From Alteromonas sp. V450 (GTDB taxonomy: Bacteria > Pseudomonadota > Gammaproteobacteria > Enterobacterales > Alteromonadaceae): a stretch of DNA of 64,000 nucleotides. The notes under the pieces were generated by a model. It was not told where the DNA came from. It searched no databases and saw only the letters and a program-made list of their open reading frames with translations. Position numbers and translations under genes: made by a program. Each line of letters starts with the position of its first letter. The stretch's first letter is position 1. Below, piece after piece: positions 36,618 through 47,700 of the stretch. The stretch is taken from assembly GCF_001885075.1 (NCBI RefSeq), contig NZ_MODU01000004.1, positions 1,364,001 to 1,428,000 on the forward strand, in the 5' to 3' direction.

Positions 36618-38045
36618 ATGACGCTTTACGAAACATTAGCCAATGAACTTAAAGCCCAAATCGAGCGTGGTGTTTTTGAGGTGGGAAACAAGTTACCTTC
36701 GGTTAGGCAGCTGTCAACGGAGCATAAAGTAAGTATAGCTACCGTGCAGGAAGCATATCGAGTGTTAGAGGCGCAGCAACTAATAGAGGCAAAACCTAAA
36801 TCAGGTTATTTTGTTGCCCGTAGTATATTAATAGATAACACCCCTAGCATGACGAAGCCTCCGCAACGCCCTATGGATGTGTCTCAATGGGAAGATGTGC
36901 TAGACACCTTGCTAAATACCTTCAATAAAGATCATGACGCTAAAACCCTGTGTCAGTTTCAGCATGCCATGCCCAACATGACTGCCAAAACCCTTAAACC
37001 GCTTATAAAACGCCTGCATGAACTCACCAAACATCGAGCCTTGGACGGCATGATATACGGTGACGTAAAAGGTGATGAAACGCTGCGAAAACAGCTAAGC
37101 CGATTGGCCGCAGCATCTGGCTGTGTGTTACAAAGCGATGAATTCATTGTCACTTCTGGCTGCCAGGAAGCCTTATCTGTGTGCCTTCGCGCGGTGGCGA
37201 GCGCCGGCGATGTGATAGCGGTAGAATCCCCAGGGTTCTACGGTGCTATGCAAGCTATCAAGGGCGCTGAATTAAAAGCGTTAGAGATCCCCACCGACTC
37301 TGAAACAGGACTGAGTTTAGAGGCATTAAAGCTAGCGCTTGACCAATGGCCGATCAAGGCCATTTTAGTTGCCCCAACGGTAAATAACCCTCAAGGATTC
37401 GTTATGCCTGAGGCGAAAAAGAAAGCGTTATATGAATTGGCCAGAGAATACGACGTAGCCATTATTGAAGATGATATTTACGGCGATATTGCCTATGCCT
37501 ACCCTCGTCCCAAAACCATTAAATCGTTCGATAAAGATGGACGCGTTTTGCTGTGTTCCTCGTTTTCGAAAACACTAGCGCCAGGCTTTCGTGTGGGTTG
37601 GATAGCGCCGGGAAGCTATAGAAATAAAGTGCTCCACGTTAAATACGTGAGTAGCTCTATGTGCCCGACTCTACCTCAATTAGCTATAGCCAGTTTCATT
37701 GAGCAAGGCGGTTATGACAAACATATTCGGGCAATGCGTCACCATTACCTTAGTGCACGAGACGCTCTACGTGCAGACATTAAGCGTTACTTCCCCGCCG
37801 ACACCTGTATTAGCTACCCTCAAGGCGGCTATGTGCTTTGGGTAGAACTACACAGCCGGTATGACTCCGTGAAGCTGGCTGACGAAGCCAAGCAATTAGG
37901 CATTTATGTCGCGCCGGGGCAGCTATTTTCGGCAACGGGGAAGTATCGACATTGCCTGCGTTTTAATTTCATAGATAGCACGCAGGCTGCGCGCACCGAA
38001 GCTATTAAGTGCCTTGGCGAGATGCTTGTTGCGCAAGACGCCTAA
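36618..38045 (+). CDS. MocR-type GntR regulator with aminotransferase-like domain
   Basis: The 475-residue protein has an N-terminal GntR winged helix (about residues 1-70, KLPSVRQLSTEHKVSIATVQEAYRVL) and a C-terminal fold-type I aminotransferase-like domain. The PLP lysine is Lys318 in SSFSKTLAPGFRVGW, and IEDDIYGDIAY and VAPTVNNPQGFV are also typical. MocR proteins sense an amino acid or PLP-linked ligand and regulate a neighbouring gene. Here the divergent LysE-type exporter is the natural target, consistent with the CTGTATG cluster between them. The catalytic lysine is kept, so ligand binding through PLP is likely. Confidence 0.9.
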   Translation: MTLYETLANELKAQIERGVFEVGNKLPSVRQLSTEHKVSIATVQEAYRVLEAQQLIEAKPKSGYFVARSILIDNTPSMTKPPQRPMDVSQWEDVLDTLLNTFNKDHDAKTLCQFQHAMPNMTAKTLKPLIKRLHELTKHRALDGMIYGDVKGDETLRKQLSRLAAASGCVLQSDEFIVTSGCQEALSVCLRAVASAGDVIAVESPGFYGAMQAIKGAELKALEIPTDSETGLSLEALKLALDQWPIKAILVAPTVNNPQGFVMPEAKKKALYELAREYDVAIIEDDIYGDIAYAYPRPKTIKSFDKDGRVLLCSSFSKTLAPGFRVGWIAPGSYRNKVLHVKYVSSSMCPTLPQLAIASFIEQGGYDKHIRAMRHHYLSARDALRADIKRYFPADTCISYPQGGYVLWVELHSRYDSVKLADEAKQLGIYVAPGQLFSATGKYRHCLRFNFIDSTQAARTEAIKCLGEMLVAQDA

Positions 38046-38140
38046 TTGTTTATACAAAAGGCGTAAACCCGAGTGCAGTTGATCCACATCAACGCAGGCT
38101 AGCCGTAAGTCCACCACAATGAAACCATCAAAACTAACCT

Positions 38141-38560
38141 GTGAAACTTTGTATGCTTACGTTGGTAAATAGTACAGATGCGAATGATGACATTGTGCCT
38201 GAAGCACACGGACTATACCGTCTGCATTTAAAGCCTAACACGCAAATGGCGATAGAGAACAAGCCCGTTTTCGGTGCGAATATTACGCTACATAGCAGCG
38301 TATTGAAGCACGATAATTTTGTGGCAACGCCCGATAATATATTAGGTTGGCTAGATCACTGCGGTTTGTCACACTTTGCAGTGAAAGCCGAGACCGACAA
38401 TTCAGAAAGTGAAGACACGTCTGTACTTTTGCCTTCACAGTTTTTAAATGCTGAAGGCGGAATTTTGCGTGTCACTGCCCCCACCCGCATTTATCTGATC
38501 AGCAAAACCCCTATTGATATTAATAAACGTGGCCTGTGCCTTTTTACGCCAGTGAAATAA
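38141..38560 (+). CDS. Hypothetical protein
   Basis: The 139-residue protein starts at a GTG (38141) and has no signal peptide or membrane segment. It has beta-rich sequence (LYRLHLKPNTQMAIENKPVFGANITLHSSVL and RIYLISKTPIDIN) with no family I can name. It lies downstream of the MocR gene on the same strand, after a 95-bp gap, and ends before a shared palindromic terminator. Confidence 0.6.
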   Translation: MKLCMLTLVNSTDANDDIVPEAHGLYRLHLKPNTQMAIENKPVFGANITLHSSVLKHDNFVATPDNILGWLDHCGLSHFAVKAETDNSESEDTSVLLPSQFLNAEGGILRVTAPTRIYLISKTPIDINKRGLCLFTPVK

Positions 38561-38571
38561 CCACACAGAAA

Positions 38572-38608
38572 TGTACTCTGACCCCAAAATTTTTGGGGTT
38601 AGAGTACA
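38572..38608. terminator. Long palindrome between convergent genes
   Basis: TGTACTCTGACCCCAAAA pairs with TTTTGGGGTTAGAGTACA, near-perfect over 18 bp with one G/T-type mismatch, followed by TTTTCTTTT. It lies between the hypothetical gene (+) and recD (-) and can terminate both. The GACCCC/GGGGT ... GAGTACA core resembles dispersed palindromic repeats of gammaproteobacteria, so it may also be a repeat element. Confidence 0.7.
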
Positions 38609-38615
38609 TTTTCTT

Positions 38616-40799
38616 TTATTCGACTTCTGTGGTGGCGTTTGATGTGCTCTCTAGTTGCAAGCTTATTGCCTCAGAAAGCCCGGAATAACGCTTATCCACC
38701 CGCTGAACCATATGACTAAATGTTGCGTTGTCAGAGATGATTAAGCAGCCGTCTTTGGCACGGGTTAACCCTGTGTACACTAGGCCTCGATGAAATAAAT
38801 TGGCGGCTTTCTCGCTATCAGGCTTAGGTAAAATAAGTACGACATGGTTAAACTCAGAGCCTTGAGATTTATGTATGGTCATGGCATACACAGTTTCAAA
38901 CTGCGGTACTCTTGATAGCGATATGCTGCGCAACGCTTGTTTTTGCGCTAGCGTCTTGTCAGCAATGTCTCCAACGTTTCCCGAAGCTTTTTGACCTGAA
39001 TCTTGATAAAACCACGCATATAGTTTTCCCTTGCTGTCAGGCCAGATTACACCAACCTCACCGTTTGATAGTCGTTGAGGATGATGATTTTTTACAATCA
39101 TAATGGGCTGACCTTGATAGAAATGCCCTTCCCGCTTTCTGATCTTGTGCTTGATAGCATCGAACACCAAATTATTCAGGCCTTCTACGCCCATTCCGCC
39201 TTGGCGGACCGGGGTTAGCCACCTAACAACATTCAGGCGATTAAGCGCCTCTTCGGCACTACCGGCATCAAAAATAGGCAGGAAGCTTTCTTTGGCCAAC
39301 TGGTGTAAATCACGGCCGCTAACCTGGTGCTCTGGCCATATGTGAACGCCAGATTGCAGCCGTGATGAAGTATTTGAAACAAGAGTTGAATCGATATTTG
39401 AATTAGGGCCAGCAGTTTTATCATTGTCGGTTGCTTTGTCGCTAATAGCGGTAAGTGCGCCGCTTGCATCACCTCGCTGTATGGCCGTTGCAACTTTAGC
39501 CACCTGTCCCTTAAAGCGCTGTGGTGCTTGCAGTGTTGCTACATAGCTTTTTGCCTGCTCATCAACAGGTAACAGAGGCAAATGCGGGCACAGCGTAGCA
39601 ATGTGCTGACGCATTAACGATGGCACGCCACCTAAAGAAAACGCGTTGTCATTGCTGTTTAAGCTATTTGTGCCATTTGGCACATTCTCGTTGTCGTCAA
39701 AACTTGCTGTCTCGGTACTAACTAGCTGCTCTAACACGTTGCCTAGCTCAACTGCTGGAAGCTGGTCGGCATCACCGATAAAATAGAGCCGTGCATGGTC
39801 TGGCAATGCTCGTACTATACGTGTCATTAGCGCTAAGTCGACCATACTTGCTTCATCGACAATGAGTACATCTGCTGCCAATTGGTTGTGCTGATTGAAC
39901 TTAGTCGATACACCGTGCTCGCGCAATCCTAGTAATCTATGTAGCGTCACAGCATCGGTAGGCACGTTGTTAAGCACTGCGTCGTCCAACTTGCCGCGAA
40001 GTCCGTCTATGCTGTTCATGATAGACTCCGTCATACGCTGTTGCGCTTTACCTGTAGGCGCTGCCAGCACAATTTTTAAGTTTTCATCACAAGCCTGTAG
40101 CGCCAGTAATAAACGCAATACGGTATAGGTTTTACCTGTACCTGGCCCACCGTTTATAACGCAAAAGCGCTGCATCAGGCTTTTCGCCACCGCAATTTGC
40201 TGCCAATCTTGCTGATCGGTTGTTTCAGTAGGAAAGATTGCGGGCCAAAGTTGCTTTACTTTTTCGCTAGCTTCATCACTTAACGGCGTAAGCGCTGCTC
40301 GTTTTACAACATTGCGGGCCACTTCTTGCTCAAATTCATAGTAGCGACGGCTGTACAGCTTGCCGTTGCTATAGACAAACAGTTGAGCCACCTGCTCGTT
40401 ACTCAGCGCGCTTTTTACAATTCTAAGTAACGGCGTTAGTTGTGGCACGTCAACACCTGCTTTGGGCGTTTTTTCCTGCTCGGTTTGTTCAACCAGCGCC
40501 AGTGAAGCAGCGGCCGCCCCGTTGCTGCTATGCTCATTTGTTTCGGCCGTCAAGGCCGCCTCTTTTTCCGCTATTGGTTCTTTAAAAAGCGTCGTACCCG
40601 CTATGTCTTTAAGATAGATACAGCTGTGACCATTGCGCTGCATATACGACAAATACGCTAAGACCCCAGCCCAGATAAGCCTTTCTTCTTGATCTAGCTC
40701 GTCAACAAAGCCGAATTCTTTTGCGACAAATTTGTCGATCGCCTCGATGCCAAACAAATTATCAAAAAATGACGATACAGAATGTTGATTGTTATTCAT
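38616..40799 (-). CDS. recD: RecBCD exonuclease V alpha subunit
   Basis: The 727-residue protein has the SF1 helicase Walker A motif GGPGTGKT at about 216-223, the Walker B-type VLIVDEASMVDLAL, and the C-terminal AMTIHKSQGSEFNHVVLI of RecD. RecD is the 5'-3' motor of the RecBCD complex, which processes double-strand breaks. It is the last gene of the recC-recB-recD group, starting 33 bp after recB. The C-terminal part carries a long Asn/Ser-rich insert before LPHLLP that is not typical of E. coli RecD. Confidence 0.92.
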   Translation of the reverse strand: MNNNQHSVSSFFDNLFGIEAIDKFVAKEFGFVDELDQEERLIWAGVLAYLSYMQRNGHSCIYLKDIAGTTLFKEPIAEKEAALTAETNEHSSNGAAAASLALVEQTEQEKTPKAGVDVPQLTPLLRIVKSALSNEQVAQLFVYSNGKLYSRRYYEFEQEVARNVVKRAALTPLSDEASEKVKQLWPAIFPTETTDQQDWQQIAVAKSLMQRFCVINGGPGTGKTYTVLRLLLALQACDENLKIVLAAPTGKAQQRMTESIMNSIDGLRGKLDDAVLNNVPTDAVTLHRLLGLREHGVSTKFNQHNQLAADVLIVDEASMVDLALMTRIVRALPDHARLYFIGDADQLPAVELGNVLEQLVSTETASFDDNENVPNGTNSLNSNDNAFSLGGVPSLMRQHIATLCPHLPLLPVDEQAKSYVATLQAPQRFKGQVAKVATAIQRGDASGALTAISDKATDNDKTAGPNSNIDSTLVSNTSSRLQSGVHIWPEHQVSGRDLHQLAKESFLPIFDAGSAEEALNRLNVVRWLTPVRQGGMGVEGLNNLVFDAIKHKIRKREGHFYQGQPIMIVKNHHPQRLSNGEVGVIWPDSKGKLYAWFYQDSGQKASGNVGDIADKTLAQKQALRSISLSRVPQFETVYAMTIHKSQGSEFNHVVLILPKPDSEKAANLFHRGLVYTGLTRAKDGCLIISDNATFSHMVQRVDKRYSGLSEAISLQLESTSNATTEVE

Positions 40800-40832
40800 T
40801 ATTTTCCTTTGCTTTAGCCTCTATGATGTTGA

Positions 40833-43800
40833 CTACTCGTCATCGAAACTAAACTGCTGCTGACCAGAAGACTGTTGCTCCAAAGGCTGGTGAAAACTGC
40901 CTGAATGCTTTGAACTATCGCTTTGCTGAGCATCGTCTTTGCTCGCAAATATCCCGTCTAGCCGGTTGAGTACAGACGATGGAATATCAGTGTAAAACAC
41001 CCCTTCTCCGCGCTCGTTTTCTGGGTGCATGCCGCGTAAATACAGGTAATACACCCCACCGAAATGCATATCTGGGTCGTAGTTGGGCAGCGTATTTTTT
41101 AAATAGCGATGTAGCGCCAGGCAGTAAATTAAGTACTGAAGGTCGTAAAGGTGATGCTGGTTATTGTGAAACAGCGCTGTTGGCGTGTAGCTATCTAGGG
41201 TATCGCCAAGCCAAGTCGATTTGTAGTCTGCTACATAAAACTGACCGTCATGTTCAAAAATCAAGTCAATAAACCCGTGCATCATTCCCTGTAATTTAGC
41301 TGTGATTAGTTGAGGCGCTGTTTCCACCTCGCCACCAATAATGTCAGCCACGTTTTTTCGATGAGTCGCGAGTACTTCACGAAGCTGAGCCCATTGCGTG
41401 TCGTTCATTGGAAAATAGAATTCTGCTTCGCGCAGGGTTTGCGCTAAGGGTAAATCACTCATACTTAGCTGCATATTGGGATAAAGAGGCGTCTGCAGCA
41501 CTTCCTCTAGCCACTCATACAGTAGCGGCGTACGCTTTTCATCTAACCCAAACCGGTTAACCAGTTCTTTGCCCGTTTCTTCCCATTCAGGCGCACTAAA
41601 GTCACTGTGCTCTAGGATATCGTGAAGTAAATTACCTGCACTCGCGCCTTTCTCAAGAGTAAAACGCAAGTCATGTTTACTTACCGTACTTTCAATACCT
41701 GCCGAGGAATTGATGTCTGCATCAATTGAACCCACCTCATCTATAAGGGTGTCGCTTACATACACTTCTTCATCTCGAATGGTTTGAAGCACGGGCACAC
41801 TAGGAAGGGTTTGACCCAAGGGCTCTGTTGTTGCGCCGGACTCTGCTGCTGTGCCTGTTTCAACGCTTTGGTTAGCACCAACCGTGGTTAAACGGCTCAT
41901 TGCAGAGAATGAATACAGTCGCCATTCTTCGCTTGCCGTGCCGGTAAATTGCAACGCGGTAAGCTGAGGAAGCTCATCTTCTTGTTCAAAGCCAGTATAC
42001 AATTCCTCAAACTCATCGCCGTCGATATGGCTGGCATGGGACGCATCTTCTTCAGCAACGCGGGTTAACACACTCGACCAATCGTTGTTGCTGCCGTCAC
42101 CACCTACACCAAGGGCTCGTGCTAGTGCACTTCTTTCATTGTTAGTTAACGGTACAACGCCCATGTAACAGCGATGGGCAGCTCGTGTTACTGCTACATA
42201 GGCCAGTCGCATGTCTTCCGCTTCGCTCTCGCTTTGAACGCGAGCTATGGCCTGTGGCGTCTGCCCAAGCTGCATTTGTAAATCTTGTTTTTCTTCGTCG
42301 TAATAGGTAAATATTTGCGACGTAGTGTTGCCGTTTTTAGCGGCGTCTCTGTAGCCGGTGGCAAATGGAACAAACACGATGGGGTACTCTAGCCCTTTCG
42401 AGCCGTGTTGAGTAATAAGCCGAATAAGTTGGCTGTCACTTTCAAGGCGTAATGTAAGCTCTTCATCGCTTTCAGGCTTATGAATTTGCTTATTCAACCA
42501 GTCGAGTAGCTGCTCTGGGCGCTGGTGAGTCGTGCTGGCTTTTTCCAGCACTTCAGCAAGGTGTTGATAGTTAGTAAGGGCGCGTTCCACGCTGTCAGCA
42601 TGAGGTTGATAGCTATCTTGCATTAAATACAGCAGCACACTCATGCACCCTTTTTGAAGCCACATATCTCGCAGCGACAATACCTTGTCGATAGCAGCAT
42701 CCCACTGCGCGTCATCTTCATGGTACAGCAGTTCAATAAGAGTTTGTGCGCTATATCCCCAAAGCGGAGACGCCAAGCTCGACGCCACTTTACTGGTGTC
42801 GTTAGCGTGCCAAATACCGTTAAGTAGCCGCAGTACGTCTTTGGCTTCTGCACTGGCAAATAAGTTACTGCGATCGCTTAAATAAACGCACGCCAAACCT
42901 TTTTGCTGCAGTACGCTTTTGATAGCGCCAGCTTCGGTCCTGTCTTTCACCAAGATAGCGATATCCTGAGGCTTAACAGGCGCGGTGCCACCATTAGCGG
43001 TTTGAAAGTGCGCTTCGTTCAATAAGCGGTAAATCTCTTGCGCAATCCACTGAGCCATTTTGCGACGCATAATGTGGGCGTTTTCTTTGTCTTCCAAACA
43101 CATGCTAACGTAGTTCATTGCGCTGCGTTTCGTTACAGCACTTTTCATTACACCGCTCTTCATTAGACTATTTTGTTCGGCAGGGTCGATAAGTGGCGTT
43201 TTTGCCGCGGCCGCTTTAGGCGTAAATTCAACAGGGTTGTATTTGATATCAAAACCAAACACATCGGCAGGTTTATTTGATGCCACAGGCGCACCGTAGA
43301 ATAACCGATTATAGGCTTTAACCATTCCCTCTACCGAGCGCCAGTTGGTATTCATCACCCAGCGGTAATCAGCCTGTCTACCCGCCTTTAAATAGGTAAA
43401 GATATCGCCGCCTCGAAAGCGATAAATCGCCTGCTTGGGATCACCTATCATTAACAACGCACTTTCGTTAGCATCCGCAAGATTAGGATAAACTGCGTCT
43501 AAAATCGCGTACTGCTTTGCATCGGTATCTTGGAATTCGTCGATAAGCGCTACGGGAAATTTTTTGCGAAGTTCAGGCACAAGAGTATTGTTTGGCTTCA
43601 CCACTTCGTCGGCGAGCATACGAATAAGATCGTCGAAGTCGATAACGCCAAGCTGTTTTTTCTGCTTTTCAACGCGGGATTTGATGAACGCAATGGCTTC
43701 AACCACCAGCTTGAATACAAGCACCTTACTAAGCGCTTTGTCTTTTTCACCAAATGCTTTTTTAAGCGCCCCTGCAAAATCTTTTATAGGCGTTAAAATC

Positions 43801-44783
43801 TCTTTTACACCAGATGAATTTCGCGCATATCGGTTACCTTTAACAAAGGCTTCCGCTTCGGGCGGCGGAAGATAATAACTTTGTTCATCTACACAAGAAC
43901 GCAACCAAGCTTTAAGTGCAGCCAACTCCTGCGGCCGTTCTTTTTTATGGGCCGGTGTTTTGATGAGCTGTTCTACCAATAGCCCTTCATTGTCTTCTAC
44001 GCTTTGAAGTAGAGACTTCACGTAGGCTAAAGACGTGTGCGGCACTTCATCTAACTGCTTTTTACACGCCGCCTCAATATCCTCCTCACTAAGCAATATT
44101 GGGGTCAGCGTACTTTTAATGCTGGCGTTAAACTCTCGCAGCAGTCTGTCAGGTGTATGCCAACCTGACTCTGCCAGTAGTCTAAACTCGTCCTCGCTTT
44201 TGCTAATTTTTCGAATGAAGTCTTCGGCAGCTTCAAGATATAAATCGCTGGTGTCATTGCCCAAGTTAAGTGACATGGCAAAGCCACTGTTAAACGCTAG
44301 CTGGGTAATAACATGCTGACAAAAGCCGTGAATAGTAAACACCGAGGCTTCATCAAGTTCGAGCTGCGCCGCTTTTAAAAGGGCCAGACTCTCGTCAATA
44401 TCACAGCTATTGAATAAATACTGATAAACCGGGTCACAGCCACTGTCTATTTCATTGCCGTTATCTTTGGCTTGCTGCCAAATAAGTAGAGCTTCTCTTA
44501 GTGTTGCCGCAATACGCCCCTTTATTTCTTCGGTCGCGGCTTTGGTGAAGGTCATCACCAATATTTCTTTGACGGTGAGTTTTTTTTCAAGCAATAGACG
44601 CAGGTACAAGCGCGTAATATTAAAGGTTTTACCTGTGCCAGCGCTGGCCTCAATAAGGTGGCGCCCTTTTAACGGCATAGTGACGACATCGAGTAACTGC
44701 GCTTCAGTGCCGCTGTGGTCGTCGGTTTGCGGCTGAGATTGTTCGTCTATAGGGTTATCAGAGGATGTAGGGTTGTAACTCAT
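40833..44783 (-). CDS. recB: RecBCD exonuclease V beta subunit
   Basis: The 1316-residue protein (from the ATG at 44783) has Walker A ASAGTGKT at about 46-53, the UvrD-type DEFQDTDAKQYAI, GDPKQAIYRFRGGDIFTY, and the C-terminal nuclease core GFIDLIFEHDGQFYVADYKS at about 1170-1187. RecB is the 3'-5' motor and nuclease of RecBCD. The ATG overlaps the recC stop as ATGA, and a strong AGGAGGAG precedes it. The open frame runs 33 codons further upstream inside recC, but the overlap start is clearly better. A serine/glutamine-rich tail ends the protein. Confidence 0.93.
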   Translation of the reverse strand: MSYNPTSSDNPIDEQSQPQTDDHSGTEAQLLDVVTMPLKGRHLIEASAGTGKTFNITRLYLRLLLEKKLTVKEILVMTFTKAATEEIKGRIAATLREALLIWQQAKDNGNEIDSGCDPVYQYLFNSCDIDESLALLKAAQLELDEASVFTIHGFCQHVITQLAFNSGFAMSLNLGNDTSDLYLEAAEDFIRKISKSEDEFRLLAESGWHTPDRLLREFNASIKSTLTPILLSEEDIEAACKKQLDEVPHTSLAYVKSLLQSVEDNEGLLVEQLIKTPAHKKERPQELAALKAWLRSCVDEQSYYLPPPEAEAFVKGNRYARNSSGVKEILTPIKDFAGALKKAFGEKDKALSKVLVFKLVVEAIAFIKSRVEKQKKQLGVIDFDDLIRMLADEVVKPNNTLVPELRKKFPVALIDEFQDTDAKQYAILDAVYPNLADANESALLMIGDPKQAIYRFRGGDIFTYLKAGRQADYRWVMNTNWRSVEGMVKAYNRLFYGAPVASNKPADVFGFDIKYNPVEFTPKAAAAKTPLIDPAEQNSLMKSGVMKSAVTKRSAMNYVSMCLEDKENAHIMRRKMAQWIAQEIYRLLNEAHFQTANGGTAPVKPQDIAILVKDRTEAGAIKSVLQQKGLACVYLSDRSNLFASAEAKDVLRLLNGIWHANDTSKVASSLASPLWGYSAQTLIELLYHEDDAQWDAAIDKVLSLRDMWLQKGCMSVLLYLMQDSYQPHADSVERALTNYQHLAEVLEKASTTHQRPEQLLDWLNKQIHKPESDEELTLRLESDSQLIRLITQHGSKGLEYPIVFVPFATGYRDAAKNGNTTSQIFTYYDEEKQDLQMQLGQTPQAIARVQSESEAEDMRLAYVAVTRAAHRCYMGVVPLTNNERSALARALGVGGDGSNNDWSSVLTRVAEEDASHASHIDGDEFEELYTGFEQEDELPQLTALQFTGTASEEWRLYSFSAMSRLTTVGANQSVETGTAAESGATTEPLGQTLPSVPVLQTIRDEEVYVSDTLIDEVGSIDADINSSAGIESTVSKHDLRFTLEKGASAGNLLHDILEHSDFSAPEWEETGKELVNRFGLDEKRTPLLYEWLEEVLQTPLYPNMQLSMSDLPLAQTLREAEFYFPMNDTQWAQLREVLATHRKNVADIIGGEVETAPQLITAKLQGMMHGFIDLIFEHDGQFYVADYKSTWLGDTLDSYTPTALFHNNQHHLYDLQYLIYCLALHRYLKNTLPNYDPDMHFGGVYYLYLRGMHPENERGEGVFYTDIPSSVLNRLDGIFASKDDAQQSDSSKHSGSFHQPLEQQSSGQQQFSFDDE

Positions 44784-47700
44784 AGCTTCTCCTCCTGAGA
44801 CGCATTGTTGACCATGGCGAGCAGCACAAAAGCACTTAAATACGGCACATCGTTCCAACTCACGCCCTGAGGAAACAACCAATGTAAGTAAGGGTTGCTT
44901 GCCATATCGGCGCTGAACTGCCCGCTACTTTGCTGCCAGTCGGTTAATGCTCGCTGTAACTCTATCGTGTTAAAAAGTGCTGCGGCTTGATCCACCGCCT
45001 GTTTCGCTTTTTCATGTTTTTCATTTGTCGTTTCGCTAGCTAAAGCGTTGCCTTTATCAGTGAACGGGCACATCTCGTCAATTGCATGTTGAACTTGGCG
45101 AAGTATCGCTTTGTCGGTTTCACTAGTCCCGTCCGCACTCTCTAGCAGCTCACGCATGATGTCGTTAAACATCTCAGGTCTTACGCTTTCCACTACAGGC
45201 TTGGTGTCTGAATTTCTGGTTCCGGGCATAAACGTACCGAACAAACTTAAATGAATAGGTGTCGGCGCTGTATAAACTGCCATATAAAGCTGTTCAATAA
45301 ATAAAAGTAATCGCACAGCAGTTTCCCTGTCATAAGCGGGGAAGCGCTGCTTTTTCAAAATGGTTTCACCTTTTTCCCAAGTGCACGAATAGATATCTAG
45401 CGGATAGTTGCTGTAGCTGGTTGCCTCATCGCTACTTGAAAAAACTAATTGGGAGATGAAGAAACCCAAGGCGCGGTGTGCGTCAATTTTGCCAGCACAT
45501 AGCTCGACTAGCGCGTCACTGCCTAATAAAGCCGATGAAGTAAAGGTGATGTATTTGCCTTGAAAGTGCGCGTTTTTAGGCTCCGCGTCATGAGGGCCCA
45601 TGGCCTGATTTAATGCCAACGCCCCTTCTTTCCACATGTCAACTTCATCTCTGGCAACAGGGTTATTGGGAATATCCCCTCTAAGCGACGCAAACGTGAC
45701 CACTTTTTCACTATAGGAAAGCTGGGTAACATCATCTTTCTCTGGCGCAATGCGCTCCGCAGATGAAAAGATAGCGTCGAGCACCTGGTAACGCAGCAGT
45801 GCATTGGTTTCAAACGGCTCGCTATTTTCAAGTAGCGTAAACGATTGAGACAGATTTACGCCCAGCCGTTGGACAGAGAAATACTCCAGCGGATCTTTAA
45901 AAGCTCTCGCAATTTGAATACCTGATAGACGAAGCGATTGCGTTGATAGTGCGTCAGATGATGACGCTAACGTTGCCGTATCCGCATCATTGGTAGAGTC
46001 ATTATCTGCTTCATCGGTATTTAATTTCGTTTTTTGTAACGCGTCAGCTAACCGTAGCCAGCCTGTCTCGTAGCTCGGCAAGGTTCCCGTAAAGCCTTCT
46101 TCACTGAACGGGTGTAGCGGCGCGTTAACGCTGTACTTTGATAAATCCAGTGCGTAGCTGTTTGTTAACATATCCATGAACTCAGCCAATACTAGACTGG
46201 GTTGTCGCTCACTATTATTGGTAACGTCGTTCCCTTGGTAACTTAAATATAAGCTGTCTCTGGTGGAAATAATGGCTTCTAGGAATAAATACCTGTCTTC
46301 CAAACGTCGTGAGCGGTCACCAATTTGGCGGCCAGCACCTGCCATTAAATCGAGACCCAGCGGGCTTGATTTTCTGGGGAATTCACTGTCGTTCAGCCCC
46401 AAAATGCACACTTTTTTAAACGGAATGCTTCGCATGGGCAGCATAGAACACACCGTAACCTGACCGGTCATAAAGTGGTTACCGGCATCTGGCGACGAGA
46501 ATCGATTGAGTAGCAGGTCGCGAACCTGACGAAGGGTGAGTTCGTGTTCATAACCTGCCTCTTCGCATCGTGCAGCAAGATCGGCAGCAACTTTGGCAAT
46601 AAGATCCCAGCTTTGCTGCTGCTCTTTTATCGGCATAAAACACGCATCTCTAAGCGATATCAAGGCTTTAGACCACTGCGCTGCCGTCCTTGGGGCTGTT
46701 AATACTTGGGCAAACTCACCCAACAGCGCCACAACGTCGATAAGCTTGCCTAGCGTAAGCGCACTTTGTCCTTCAACGTCGGGAATAGTGAGTAAGTCAC
46801 TCACAATGACTTCACTATCTGGCGCAAGCATACCCATAAGTAATCGGCGTATTCCCCACCACCAGCTGTAAGTGTCGTCTAGATCAACGCCTTCTGAAAC
46901 AGCCGTTTTATGGGCGCTATTAAGCCCCCAATGAATATGGGCTTGTTTTAGCCAAACCACCATTTGCTCTATATCATCTTGGGATACTGAGAAACGCTTT
47001 TGCACTGAATCTAGCTGCAGATAATCCATAATATCCGACACGCCAAAACGGCTATCGGGCAACTGTAACAACGCCATAAACGCCGCAATTAACGGCTCTG
47101 CATCCATTGGGCTTCTATCGGCAATGGTACAAGGAAGCCTGACCTGTCCCCTGCCAGCCAAAGCCTTAGTGCCTACCCTGTGAAATACGGCATCAACAAA
47201 CGGGGCGTAGTTTTCGATGGCGGGACACATCACAAGAATATCTGATGGGGTGCGGGTTTTATCTTGAGATAACCAGTGCAACAAGTGGTCGTGTAATACC
47301 TGCACTTCGCGAAGTGCAGAATGGGTGCACATGATAGTAACGCTATCGTCTTTTTCTCTCAAAGCGCGAGTAAGTGGTTTAGGTTGAGCGGCTTGCAAGA
47401 TATCGTTGTGAATATACTCGAGTAGACCACGATCATTGTCGCTGTCAGCGTTTTCGTTTGTTTCTTCAAAATCAGGTGAATCAAACGCACTAATCTCAAA
47501 GGTATCCAGTTCAGTGAGTAAGTTGAATAGCTCTCTACCCTGTTTACCTAAGTTTCCAAGCAGCGGGTTCGACTGATCTTCTTCCATCCATTTTTTGAGC
47601 CCTTCTAAACGTAATAATTTCGCCTGTTCGCTACTGCTTTTCGCTTCACCCCAATAATTAACGCTAGGATTTAAATGAAATATATGAATATCAATGTGCT

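Noticed and set aside
43530..43875. Two overlapping plus-strand open frames inside recB
   Set aside because: Antisense shadows of a well-supported gene, with no ribosome site or recognisable protein.
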